From: Oscillospiraceae bacterium
Lineage (GTDB): Bacteria > Bacillota > Clostridia > Oscillospirales > Acutalibacteraceae
Direction: 5' to 3'
DNA length: 17,366 nucleotides
Assembly: GCA_029004655.1 (NCBI GenBank)
Contig: JAQVYP010000018.1
Span: forward strand, 1 to 17,366
The translations under genes were made by a program, and so were the position numbers. Under the pieces are notes generated by a model. It was not told the DNA's origin, searched no databases, and worked only from the letters and a program-made list of their open reading frames with translations. How positions within the stretch are numbered: position 1 is the stretch's first letter; each line of letters begins with the position of its first letter. Below, in pieces: positions 9,376-15,269 of the stretch.

Positions 9376-9440
9376 GCCGATTGCGAAAAACTAAAATCTA
9401 TATGGAACGGTCAAGACCATTCCGTAGTTTCGCAATTGCC
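9376..9440. repeat. TA-flanked palindromic element between dprA and topA
   Basis: About 65 bp that form an almost complete two-part hairpin. Outer arms ATTGCGAAAAACTA (9380-9393) and TAGTTTCGCAAT (9425-9436) pair with a 2-base bulge, and the arms extend imperfectly to 9376 and 9440. Inner arms GGAACGGT (9404-9411) and ACCATTCC (9416-9423) enclose a 4-base loop. On the minus (sense) strand the inner stem is 8 bp with one G-U pair and a CUUG loop; on the plus strand the same position would be a C-A mismatch, so the structure suits the transcript of the operon. TA dinucleotides sit directly outside (9374-9375 and 9441-9442). There is no U-tract, so it is not an ordinary terminator. It may be a miniature repeat, an RNA processing site or a regulatory hairpin in the topA leader. 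Confidence 0.6.
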
Positions 9441-9450
9441 TATAACTTTA

Positions 9451-10644
9451 TTATAAAAGCGAATACATTCCACCCGGAAGTGCTCGGGCTAAACCGTTTA
9501 TTTCAAGCTCGGTTATTGCCAAAATCACTAATTCTAAATCAATTCCCGTTTGCGAAATGATATCTTCAGCAGAAAAATGCTTTTTTAGGATACTTTTATA
9601 TATAGTTGCCGCAGTTTCCGATAATGATTCATCAAGTTCTTGCTTTTTTAATTCTTCAATTACTTTCGTTTCTTGTTTTTGTTCTTTCCTGAGAGGAACG
9701 GTATTTGACAAATATTTTTCAACCAAATTATCACTTTGCGCTTCTGTATCAAGATTTTCATCATAGTTAATATTAAATTTATCAATATATTCTTCCAGCA
9801 CTGTTGCCGGACTTAAAAGTAATTTTGCTCCATCATTAATTAATTTATTTGAACCTTTGTATTGCGGTGAGGACGGATTGCCCGGAACGACAAAAACATC
9901 TCTGCCCTGTTCTGCGGCACAATTCGCCGTGATAAGAGTACCGCTTTTTTCGCCTGCCTCAATCACCACAGTGCAGAGACCCAATGCCGATAGCAAGCGG
10001 TTTCTCTGAGGAAATGAATATTTGCTGGCGTTCATTTGTGGCGGATACTCCGATAAAAGGCAGCCGTTGCAGCTAATCTTTTCACGCAAATTTTCATTAG
10101 CCAAAAGATAGTTGTTGTTAATTCCACATCCAAGCACTGCAACAGTTTTTCCACCTGATTCTATTGCACCATAGTGAGCCATGGAATCAATTCCGATTGC
10201 ACCGCCGCTGACTATTATACATCCTGCAAGCGCCAAACTATATGACACTTTAAACCCATATCGCTTTCCGAATTCCGAAGGCTTTCGAGGTCCGACAATT
10301 GTTACAACAACTTCTGAATCAATCTTTGGCATTTCGCCTTTACAATAAAGTACCGCAGGCGGATTGTCAATATTTAAAACCCGCTGTGGATAAAGTGGAC
10401 TATCCGGTGTAATTATATTAATGTTTGATTCATTACATTCGTTAATTATATCATTTACATATTTTCGCGGAACGCTATGTAGCCTTTTGATCTCGTTTTC
10501 GTTTAAAAAACTATATCTGATTTTATCTGATTCGCTCGCTTCGTAAAATGTTTTTGCATTCCCGAAATGGTTAATAATATAAGGTAGCTTAATACTTGAA
10601 AAGCCCAAGACCAGTTGTAACCATATCCAGTATTCTTCAGACAC
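9451..10644 (-). CDS. dprA: DNA-processing protein DprA (Smf)
   Basis: DprA binds single-stranded DNA entering during natural transformation and loads RecA; it is also widely conserved in non-competent bacteria. The 397-residue protein has a helical N-terminus (about 1-100), then the Rossmann-like DprA core: TIVGPRKPSEFG, SGGAIGIDSMAH, VAVLGCGIN, SEYPP, FPQRNR, VVIEAGEKSGTLITA and FVVPGNP, all in family order. A C-terminal winged-helix domain (about 335-397, ending ALPGGMYSLL) is present. Two motifs deviate from common family forms: GPR instead of GSR, and AIGID where A(R/K)GID is usual. The start is GTG at 10644, behind GGGTGA and 15 bp after the methyltransferase gene. Order dprA-topA-trmFO matches smf-topA-gid in Bacillus. 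Confidence 0.95.
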   Translation of the reverse strand: MSEEYWIWLQLVLGFSSIKLPYIINHFGNAKTFYEASESDKIRYSFLNENEIKRLHSVPRKYVNDIINECNESNINIITPDSPLYPQRVLNIDNPPAVLYCKGEMPKIDSEVVVTIVGPRKPSEFGKRYGFKVSYSLALAGCIIVSGGAIGIDSMAHYGAIESGGKTVAVLGCGINNNYLLANENLREKISCNGCLLSEYPPQMNASKYSFPQRNRLLSALGLCTVVIEAGEKSGTLITANCAAEQGRDVFVVPGNPSSPQYKGSNKLINDGAKLLLSPATVLEEYIDKFNINYDENLDTEAQSDNLVEKYLSNTVPLRKEQKQETKVIEELKKQELDESLSETAATIYKSILKKHFSAEDIISQTGIDLELVILAITELEINGLARALPGGMYSLL

Positions 10645-10659
10645 TTATAATCACCCAAT

Positions 10660-11448
10660 CTATTTTGTCATTTCCCATATCAAAATGGCAGCCGCAGCCG
10701 CAGCGTTAAGCGATTCAGCCTTCCCCTTCATCGGAATTGTAATTTTGCTATCGCTAATGTCAATTAAATCAGCAGTAAGCCCATTTGCCTCATTTCCGAT
10801 AAGCATAATGCAAGAATCATTAAACTTAACATTAGTAATCAGTTCATCTGCATTTCCAACCACAGCAGCATATAGCTTATAACCATTATTTTTTAAAGTG
10901 TCCAACTTGTCCAAAAAATCAGACACAACAAAAACAGGAAGTCTTATCAATGCACCCATTCCCGCTCTTTGAGCTTTAGGTGAAAATGGGTCACATCCGG
11001 CAGCTGATACAATCAATCCATCAATACCCATTGCTTCGGCAGTTCTTGCTATTGTCCCCAAATTTGCCGGGTCCTGTGTGTTTTCAAGAGCAATATATTT
11101 AGCATTACTTTTAATTTGCAGGTCCAGCCCGGGCATTTTGCAAATACACATCACACCTTGAGGTGATTGTGTATCACTTATTCTGCCAAACAACTCAGCG
11201 GATATTATATATGATTTTTTAGAATTAAGGGATATTTTTTCGACCATTTCGGTATATTTTTCATATGCTTCATCTGTAACAATTAGTGAATCAACATTAA
11301 ATTCGCTTTGTACAGCATCAAAGCAAAGTCGAAGTCCCTCCAAAACGAACAACCCGTTTTCGCGGCGTGCCTTGCTGCTGTTTTGAAGTTTAACAGCCAA
11401 TTTAATAATCGAATTCTCTCGACTTGAAATTCTATCAAAATTCACCAC
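10660..11448 (-). CDS. TrmH/SpoU-family RNA 2'-O-methyltransferase (YsgA-like)
   Basis: A 262-residue SPOUT-class methyltransferase that transfers a methyl group from SAM to a ribose 2'-OH in rRNA or tRNA. The N-terminal substrate-binding part (about 1-110) carries the REN-KLAVKL and FVLEG features of the RlmB/YsgA type. The three SpoU motifs are in order: NTQDPANLGTIARTA at 123-137, LIGNEANGL at 216-224 and IPMKGKAESLNAAAA at 238-252, which form the trefoil-knot SAM site. GTG at 11448 is chosen because GGGAGG lies 8 bp ahead; a second GTG follows directly. It sits just downstream of rplT, as ysgA does in Bacillus, which suggests a 23S rRNA target, but the exact nucleotide cannot be told from sequence. 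It is the first gene of the long minus-strand operon. Confidence 0.93.
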   Translation of the reverse strand: MVNFDRISSRENSIIKLAVKLQNSSKARRENGLFVLEGLRLCFDAVQSEFNVDSLIVTDEAYEKYTEMVEKISLNSKKSYIISAELFGRISDTQSPQGVMCICKMPGLDLQIKSNAKYIALENTQDPANLGTIARTAEAMGIDGLIVSAAGCDPFSPKAQRAGMGALIRLPVFVVSDFLDKLDTLKNNGYKLYAAVVGNADELITNVKFNDSCIMLIGNEANGLTADLIDISDSKITIPMKGKAESLNAAAAAAILIWEMTK

Positions 11449-11474
11449 AAAGCATACCTCCCTGTTTATGATAC

Positions 11475-11516
11475 TAATATGCGATTAAAAGCTTGCTAAG
11501 CTTTAGTCGTATATTA
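11475..11516 (-). promoter_or_regulatory. Long hairpin in the 5' leader of the methyltransferase-smc operon
   Basis: Arms TAATATGCGATTAAAAGCTT (11475-11494) and 11498-11516 (AAGCTTTAGTCGTATATTA) pair over about 18 bp with a 3-base loop and one bulge; G-U pairs occur in the RNA. It lies between the candidate promoter at 11543-11571 and the GGGAGG ribosome binding site, whose first base is 13 bp beyond the stem. No U-run follows on the minus strand, so it is not a simple terminator. A leader structure, an mRNA-stabilising hairpin or a remnant of a palindromic repeat are all possible. Confidence 0.5.
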
Positions 11517-11542
11517 ATGTGGAAAATCACACATATTAAATA

Positions 11543-11571
11543 AATATATCACGAAATTATTCTGAAAGCAA
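11543..11571 (-). promoter_or_regulatory. Candidate sigma-A promoter for the methyltransferase-dprA-topA...smc operon
   Basis: On the minus strand TTGCTT (11571-11566) and TATATT (11548-11543) are 17 bp apart. The -10 matches TATAAT at 5 of 6 positions; the -35 is weak. It lies directly after the rplT terminator and would give a leader of about 90 nt containing the hairpin at 11475-11516. This is the only promoter-like pair I see in the gap, in AT-rich DNA where chance matches are common. Confidence 0.45.
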
Positions 11572-11580
11572 TTTAAATTT

Positions 11581-11610
11581 AAAAAAACACGCCCGAAAAA
11601 CTCGGACGTG
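11581..11610 (-). terminator. Intrinsic terminator of infC-rpmI-rplT
   Basis: Minus-strand RNA forms a 9-bp stem (CACGUCCGA pairing with UCGGGCGUG, one U-G) with a 5-base loop, followed by seven U residues (A-run at 11581-11587). It starts 8 bp after the rplT stop. The strong U-tract marks the end of the L20 operon and separates it from the methyltransferase operon. Confidence 0.93.
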
Positions 11611-11618
11611 CCTTAATC

Positions 11619-11975
11619 TTATTTCAAAGCTGACTTAGCTTTTTCTGTAAGAGATGCGAAGCCTGCAACGTCATTTACTGCAAGATCAGCAAGCATTTTA
11701 CGATTCATTTCAATGCCGGATTTTTTCAATCCGTTCATGAATGTTGAATAGTTCATACCGTTGATTTTTGATGCTGCGGAAATTCTGGTGATCCAAAGAC
11801 GGCGGAAATCACGCTTTTTTAGACGGCGACCGATATAGGCATAGTTGCCTGATTTCATAACCGCTTCTTTGGCCATTTTAAAATGCTTTGACTTTGCGCC
11901 AAAATAACCTTTGGCAAGCTTTAATGTCTTTTTTCTTCTTTTGCGCGTCATCATAGCGCCTTTTACACGTGCCAT
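11619..11975 (-). CDS. rplT: 50S ribosomal protein L20
   Basis: L20 is an early-assembly 23S rRNA-binding protein and, in Firmicutes, the repressor of its own operon through the infC leader. The 118-residue product has the normal length, starting MARVKGA, with a highly basic N-terminal extension (RKRRKKTLKLAKGYFG), then GNYAYIGRRLKKRDFRRLWI and NGLKKSGIEMNRKMLADLA. ATG has GGAGG 9 bp upstream. It is the last gene of infC-rpmI-rplT and ends 8 bp before a strong terminator. Confidence 0.98.
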   Translation of the reverse strand: MARVKGAMMTRKRRKKTLKLAKGYFGAKSKHFKMAKEAVMKSGNYAYIGRRLKKRDFRRLWITRISAASKINGMNYSTFMNGLKKSGIEMNRKMLADLAVNDVAGFASLTEKAKSALK

Positions 11976-12013
11976 TTGTTGCTACCTCCGTAAATATCAA
12001 TTAAGCGGTTAGT

Positions 12014-12211
12014 TTACTTGTAAGGAATCATCTTTTTGATAGCTGTTACATTTGTGGTATCAGCTACAACTACCCTACGAAGATTTCTCTTACGCTTTGT
12101 GTTTTTCTTGTTAAGAATATGAGATTTGAAAGCATGAGCGCGCTTTACTTTTCCAGTGCTAGAAAGCTTGAAGCGCTTTTTTGCCCCGCTATGTGTTTTG
12201 AGTTTGGGCAT
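12014..12211 (-). CDS. rpmI: 50S ribosomal protein L35
   Basis: L35 is a small basic protein of the large subunit. All 65 residues match the family: MPKLKTHSGAKKRFK at the start, HILNKKNTKRKRNLR in the middle and IKKMIPYK at the end. ATG has AAGGAGGAA with a 5-6 bp spacer. It lies 30 bp after infC and 38 bp before rplT in the standard operon order. Confidence 0.98.
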   Translation of the reverse strand: MPKLKTHSGAKKRFKLSSTGKVKRAHAFKSHILNKKNTKRKRNLRRVVVADTTNVTAIKKMIPYK

Positions 12212-12241
12212 TGTTATTCCTCCTTAAATATATCTGGCAAC

Positions 12242-12760
12242 TTACTTTGCAACCTTGGGTGCAAGAAACATCAGCATATGTCTTCCATCCATTTTGGCAG
12301 ATCTCTCAACATTTGAGTGTTCGGAGCAGTATTCTGCAAAACGTTTCATTATGCCATATCCAATTTCGGGATGACCAAGTTCACGACCACGGAATCGTAT
12401 AGAAACCTTGACCTTATTGCCTTCATTCAAAAATTGAATTGCATGATTGCCTTTGGTTTCAAAATCATGTATGTCTGTATTGAGTCCCAAACGGATTTCC
12501 TTAATTTCAACAACCTTTTGATTTTTCTTTGCTTCTTTGTCGCGCTTTGCTTGTTCAAAGCGAAACTTACCATAATCCATGATTTTGCAAACAGGCGGTA
12601 CTGCATTCGGCGAAATTTTCACAAGATCTAAATCTTTTTCGAATGCCTTTGCAATTGCATCTTTGCCTGTCATTATGCCAAGCTGAGAACCGTCCACGTC
12701 GACTACGCGAACCTCTTTGTCTCTAATTTCTTCATTAATAGATAGTTCCTTGTTGCTAAT
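12242..12760 (-). CDS. infC: Translation initiation factor IF-3 (ATT start)
   Basis: IF-3 binds the 30S subunit, keeps 50S off and proofreads the start codon and initiator tRNA. The N-domain (SINEEIRDKEVRVVDVDGSQLG), the signature PPVCKIMDYGKFRFEQ, the Lys-rich linker and the C-domain ending KMDGRHMLMFLAPK are all present. I place the start at ATT (12760), giving 172 aa: an extended GGAGGTGG lies 9 bp upstream and the sequence before ATT is not IF-3-like. An in-frame ATG at 12814 would add 18 residues (FALFYFTWRW), but it lies inside the leader terminator and reads through the ribosome binding site. ATT/ATC/ATA starts are a known hallmark of infC, used for IF-3 autoregulation through initiation discrimination. 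Confidence 0.96.
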   Translation of the reverse strand: MSNKELSINEEIRDKEVRVVDVDGSQLGIMTGKDAIAKAFEKDLDLVKISPNAVPPVCKIMDYGKFRFEQAKRDKEAKKNQKVVEIKEIRLGLNTDIHDFETKGNHAIQFLNEGNKVKVSIRFRGRELGHPEIGYGIMKRFAEYCSEHSNVERSAKMDGRHMLMFLAPKVAK

Positions 12761-12910
12761 AGTTAGCCACCTCCAAGTAAAATAAAAAAGTGCGAACAGA
12801 ATTTCTGTCCGCACTAATAAGCATAATAAAACTAAAGTCTTACAAACCTATTAACCTCTTAGGGCAAAACCTTGAGGTGAGAACGGAAAATGCTGTTCTT
12901 CTTTGTTGTC
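12761..12910 (-). promoter_or_regulatory. L20-type mRNA leader with attenuator, upstream of infC
   Basis: About 150 nt of untranslated leader from the predicted transcript start (about 12910) to infC. Seen in the minus-strand RNA: ACCUC (12878-12874) pairs with GAGGU (12858-12854) around a small AGG/CCU inner stem; a weak 5' hairpin AGAAC/GUUCU joins 12899-12895 with 12884-12880; a strong terminator hairpin ends the leader. GAACAG at 12899-12894 is also complementary to CUGUUC in the 3' arm of the terminator, giving a possible antiterminator. Known in Firmicutes: L20 binds such leaders upstream of infC-rpmI-rplT and promotes premature termination. That L20 is the ligand here is inferred from position and layout. 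Confidence 0.8.
12784..12815 (-). terminator. Attenuator terminator in the infC leader
   Basis: On the minus strand GTGCGGACAGA (12814-12804) pairs with TCTGTTCGCAC (12800-12790) around AAT, 11 bp with one G-U, plus an outer A-U pair; six U residues follow (12789-12784). It ends about 10 bp before the infC ribosome binding site and far downstream of the promoter, so it must be conditional: a transcription attenuator rather than the end of another unit. Confidence 0.9.
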
Positions 12911-12916
12911 CTGATA

Positions 12917-12945
12917 ATTATACCAAGTCGTTACATCTTTGTCAA
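12917..12945 (-). promoter_or_regulatory. Consensus sigma-A promoter of infC-rpmI-rplT
   Basis: Minus strand TTGACA (12945-12940) and TATAAT (12922-12917) are both perfect consensus with an exact 17-bp spacer. Transcription would start near 12910. This is the strongest promoter in the window, fitting a ribosomal-protein operon controlled mainly by downstream attenuation. Confidence 0.93.
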
Positions 12946-13158
12946 CCGTTTTTTCTGTTTTGTGATAATATTAGAAATTTCGATTGGTAATTTAGTCTTA
13001 TTTATAAATATATCATAAAATAATGTTATATTCAACAAAAATATAAATTTAAAATTGGGTATTGCAATATTTAGGTTTTTATGTATTAATATATATGGGG
13101 AAAGTTCGATTTTAATTTCTCCGCTTAATTATTTATTATTATAAAGGATTGAAAAATA
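12946..13158 (+). promoter_or_regulatory. AT-rich upstream region of pyk, promoter not resolved
   Basis: The gap between infC and pyk (12761-13158, about 400 bp) holds the infC leader and promoter on its left and this 213-bp AT-rich stretch on its right; no gene is visible here. Two weak plus-strand promoter candidates exist: TTGTCA (12939-12944) with an extended TGTGATAAT ending at 12969 (19-bp spacer, overlapping the infC -35), and TTGCAA (13062-13067) with TATTAA (13084-13089, 16 bp). A small 7-bp hairpin, GGGGAAA (13097-13103) with TTTCTCC (13116-13122), would lie in the leader. The pyk ribosome binding site is AAAGGA at 13143-13148. Confidence 0.35.
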
Positions 13159-14601
13159 TTGAAAAATATAATTGCTCAGCAACGAACCAAGATAATCTGC
13201 ACTTTGGGACCGGCTACTTCCGATTTGGAAACAGTTAAGAATATGATGTTAGCCGGAATGGATGTTGTCAGAATAAACTTCTCACACCAAGACCACGCTA
13301 TTCACCTAGAGCGTATTAAAGTTATTCAGCAAGCTCGTGAAGAGCTTAATCTTCCTATTCCCCTTTTAGCAGATACAAGAGGTCCGGAAATCCGTCTTAG
13401 AGATATCGAGGGTGGAAAAGCAACACTTCAAGCAGGGCAATCTTTTATTTTAACATCAGAAAATATAATCGGAAATGAAAAAAGAGCCTCTGTAACTTTT
13501 GCTAATCTTCCATTGGATGTAAGCAAGGGCACTGCTATTCTTATTGATGACGGTCTTATTGAAATGGTTGTTGAGTCTATTGCGGGTTCGGAAATTAAAT
13601 GTCGCGTCCTTAACGGTGGTCCTATTGCCTCTCACAAGGGTATTAATGTTCCCGGTGTCAGCCTTTCTATGCCATTCATCAGCGCTGCTGACCGCTCTGA
13701 TATACGTTTTGCCATTGAGAACGATTTTGATTTCATTGCTGCATCTTTTACACGAAGCGCAGCGGATATTATCGATTTGCGCAAAGAGATTGACCGGCTT
13801 GGTGGAAGTGAAATTAAAATTATTTCTAAAATTGAGAATGCCGAAGGTGTTTCAAATATTGATGAAATAATCAAAGTTTCTGATGGAATTATGGTAGCGA
13901 GAGGCGATATGGGTGTTGAAATTGCTCTTGAAGAAATTCCAAGCATTCAAAAAAAGCTTATCAAAAAAGCATATCAAGCAGGCAAGCAGGTTATCACCGC
14001 AACTCAGATGTTGGAATCAATGATGCACAACCCGCGTCCGACAAGAGCTGAAACGACTGACATTGCTAATGCAATCTATGACGGCACAAGCGCAATAATG
14101 CTGTCTGGCGAAACTGCCGCCGGTGATTATCCTGTTGAAGCTGTTAAAACTATGGCTCGAATTGCTACACGCACCGAACGCGATATTGATTATAAAAAGC
14201 GTTTCAATGAGAGAAGATTTGATATCGACCTTTGCAGTATCACAAATGCTATTTCTCATGCGACCTGCTCTGCTGCTCATGATTTAGCGGCAGCATGTAT
14301 TATAACCGTCACAAAATCCGGTGAAACCGCAAAGATGATTTCCAAATTCAGACCTTGCTGCACTATAATCGGATGCAGTCCGTCTGACAAGGTTATTCGT
14401 CAAATGAACCTTTCATGGGGCGTTATTCCGGTTAAAGTCGAAGAAAAAAGCAATTCCGATGAATTGTTTAAAGCGGCAGTAGATGAATCAGTTGCACACG
14501 GTCTTGTTACTGAGGGTGATTTAGTTGTTATAACAGCCGGAATGCCGCTTGGTGTTTCGGGCACAACAAACATGATGAAAGTCAATGTCGTCGGCGAATA
14601 A
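13159..14601 (+). CDS. pyk: Pyruvate kinase
   Basis: Pyruvate kinase converts phosphoenolpyruvate and ADP to pyruvate and ATP, the last step of glycolysis. The 480-residue protein has the N-terminal TKIICTLGPAT, substrate-binding RINFSH at 38-43, DTRGPEIR at 72-79, the active-site SKIENAEG at 223-230 (K224, E226), ARGDMGVE at 248-254, and VITATQMLESM / PTRAETTDIANAIYDGT at 278-310. E77 in GPEIR is the glutamate (Glu117 in muscle enzyme numbering) linked to K+ dependence in this family; K+-independent enzymes carry lysine there. It ends after the effector-binding C domain and lacks the extra PEP-utilising-type domain of the Bacillus enzyme. The start is TTG at 13159, with AAAGGA 10 bp ahead; no ATG or GTG gives the family N-terminus. 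It is the only plus-strand gene and looks monocistronic. Confidence 0.97.
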   Translation: MKNIIAQQRTKIICTLGPATSDLETVKNMMLAGMDVVRINFSHQDHAIHLERIKVIQQAREELNLPIPLLADTRGPEIRLRDIEGGKATLQAGQSFILTSENIIGNEKRASVTFANLPLDVSKGTAILIDDGLIEMVVESIAGSEIKCRVLNGGPIASHKGINVPGVSLSMPFISAADRSDIRFAIENDFDFIAASFTRSAADIIDLRKEIDRLGGSEIKIISKIENAEGVSNIDEIIKVSDGIMVARGDMGVEIALEEIPSIQKKLIKKAYQAGKQVITATQMLESMMHNPRPTRAETTDIANAIYDGTSAIMLSGETAAGDYPVEAVKTMARIATRTERDIDYKKRFNERRFDIDLCSITNAISHATCSAAHDLAAACIITVTKSGETAKMISKFRPCCTIIGCSPSDKVIRQMNLSWGVIPVKVEEKSNSDELFKAAVDESVAHGLVTEGDLVVITAGMPLGVSGTTNMMKVNVVGE

Positions 14602-14607
14602 TATTAA

Positions 14608-14762
14608 TACTAATTCCAAATAAAAATCAACCAATCTTCGCGGTCTTTTGTTTGCGAGACTGCGTTGTCGTTCTCGGCGGGCGATAGCCCGCCTTCGTCC
14701 TCCGCCTTGTCTCACAAACAAAATCCTCGCAAATCTTGGTCACTTTTTAATTGGAATTAGTA
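14608..14762. mobile_element. MITE-like palindromic element with TA flanks
   Basis: Perfect 13-bp terminal inverted repeats ATACTAATTCCAA (14607-14619) and TTGGAATTAGTAT (14751-14763) bound a non-coding segment. Read as TA target duplications at 14608-14609 and 14761-14762, the element is about 151 bp (14610-14760). Inside are nested inverted repeats: TTTTGTTTGCGAGAC (14646-14660) with 14709-14723 (one mismatch), and the perfect GGCGGGC-GATA-GCCCGCC (14676-14693). The core is GC-rich against AT-rich flanks. Its left end is 6 bp after the pyk stop. TA duplication and short inverted ends resemble miniature elements mobilised by IS630/Tc1-mariner-type transposases; no transposase is encoded. The alternative is a large non-mobile stem-loop. 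Confidence 0.72.
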
Positions 14763-14799
14763 TAATCAATACATTACCATAATTGATATATCGACAATC

Positions 14800-14838
14800 G
14801 AAATTCCCGCACCCAATTTATTAGGGTGCGGGAATTTC
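14800..14838. terminator. Bidirectional hairpin terminator between pyk and the acetyltransferase gene
   Basis: A perfect 15-bp stem, GAAATTCCCGCACCC (14800-14814) and GGGTGCGGGAATTTC (14824-14838), with a 9-base AT loop lies between convergent genes, 5 bp beyond the GNAT stop. A/T-rich stem ends and AT-rich flanks give weak U-runs both ways, so it could stop transcription from either side. The MITE-like element lies between it and pyk. Confidence 0.85.
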
Positions 14839-14843
14839 AATAT

Positions 14844-15269
14844 TTATATACGTTTAATCATAGGATAATGCGGAACGCCTTCGTCGTCATATTTTTCTCC
14901 GCAAACGGTGAAACCTATGGATTCATAAAAACCAATTGCTTGTTGTTGTGCGCCAACATCGAAGGTTACGGCGCCTTTTTCTGTAGCAAATTCCATTGCG
15001 GCTTCCATTAGCTTCCTGCCAAGTCCCATCTTACGATATTCTTTTAAAACTGCTATTCTGCCGATCTTGGCGACGTCCTGCGACAGCATAAAGAACCTTG
15101 CTGTTGCAACAGCTTTTTTATCATCATATAACAAGACAAAACATGACACATCGTCCATGTTGTCAAATTCGCCTTCGACCGAAAAGCCCTGTTCTTCGCA
15201 GAATACAGCCTTTCTTATATGCCGCACGTCATCGTTAATTTGCCCTTTGTCTACTCTTTTAATTATCAT
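14844..15269 (-). CDS. GNAT-family N-acetyltransferase
   Basis: A 141-residue GCN5-related acetyltransferase, expected to move an acetyl group from acetyl-CoA to an amine; the acceptor is unknown. Residues 18-30 (IRKAVFCEEQGFS) match the N-terminal (V/F)F-x-EEQG element of the YjcF/ElaA-like subgroup. The acetyl-CoA pyrophosphate-binding motif A is RIAVLKEYRKMGLGRKLM at 71-88, and FYESIGFTVCGEKYDDEGVPHYPM at 114-137 is the usual C-terminal motif B. Its ATG lies 11 bp inside the lipoprotein gene and has no clear ribosome binding site of its own, so translation is probably coupled. It is the last gene of the pncB-lipoprotein-GNAT operon, ending 5 bp before the shared terminator. Confidence 0.88.
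   Translation of the reverse strand: MIIKRVDKGQINDDVRHIRKAVFCEEQGFSVEGEFDNMDDVSCFVLLYDDKKAVATARFFMLSQDVAKIGRIAVLKEYRKMGLGRKLMEAAMEFATEKGAVTFDVGAQQQAIGFYESIGFTVCGEKYDDEGVPHYPMIKRI

Noticed and set aside
9403..9424. Inner hairpin between dprA and topA as an intrinsic terminator.
   Set aside because: No U-tract follows on either strand and outer arms continue the palindrome; terminating there would also cut the conserved dprA-topA unit.
12761..12814. N-terminal extension of IF-3 from an ATG at 12814.
   Set aside because: It lies within the attenuator hairpin and crosses the ribosome binding site; the family N-terminus begins just after ATT at 12760.
12790..12990. Plus-strand frame of 66 aa in the infC leader region.
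   Set aside because: It is antisense to the leader and promoter, has no ribosome binding site, and its ATG arises from the terminator stem.
14521..14721. Minus-strand frame of 66 aa running from the MITE-like element into pyk.
   Set aside because: Its Arg-rich start comes from the palindromic element and the rest is antisense to pyk; no coding evidence.
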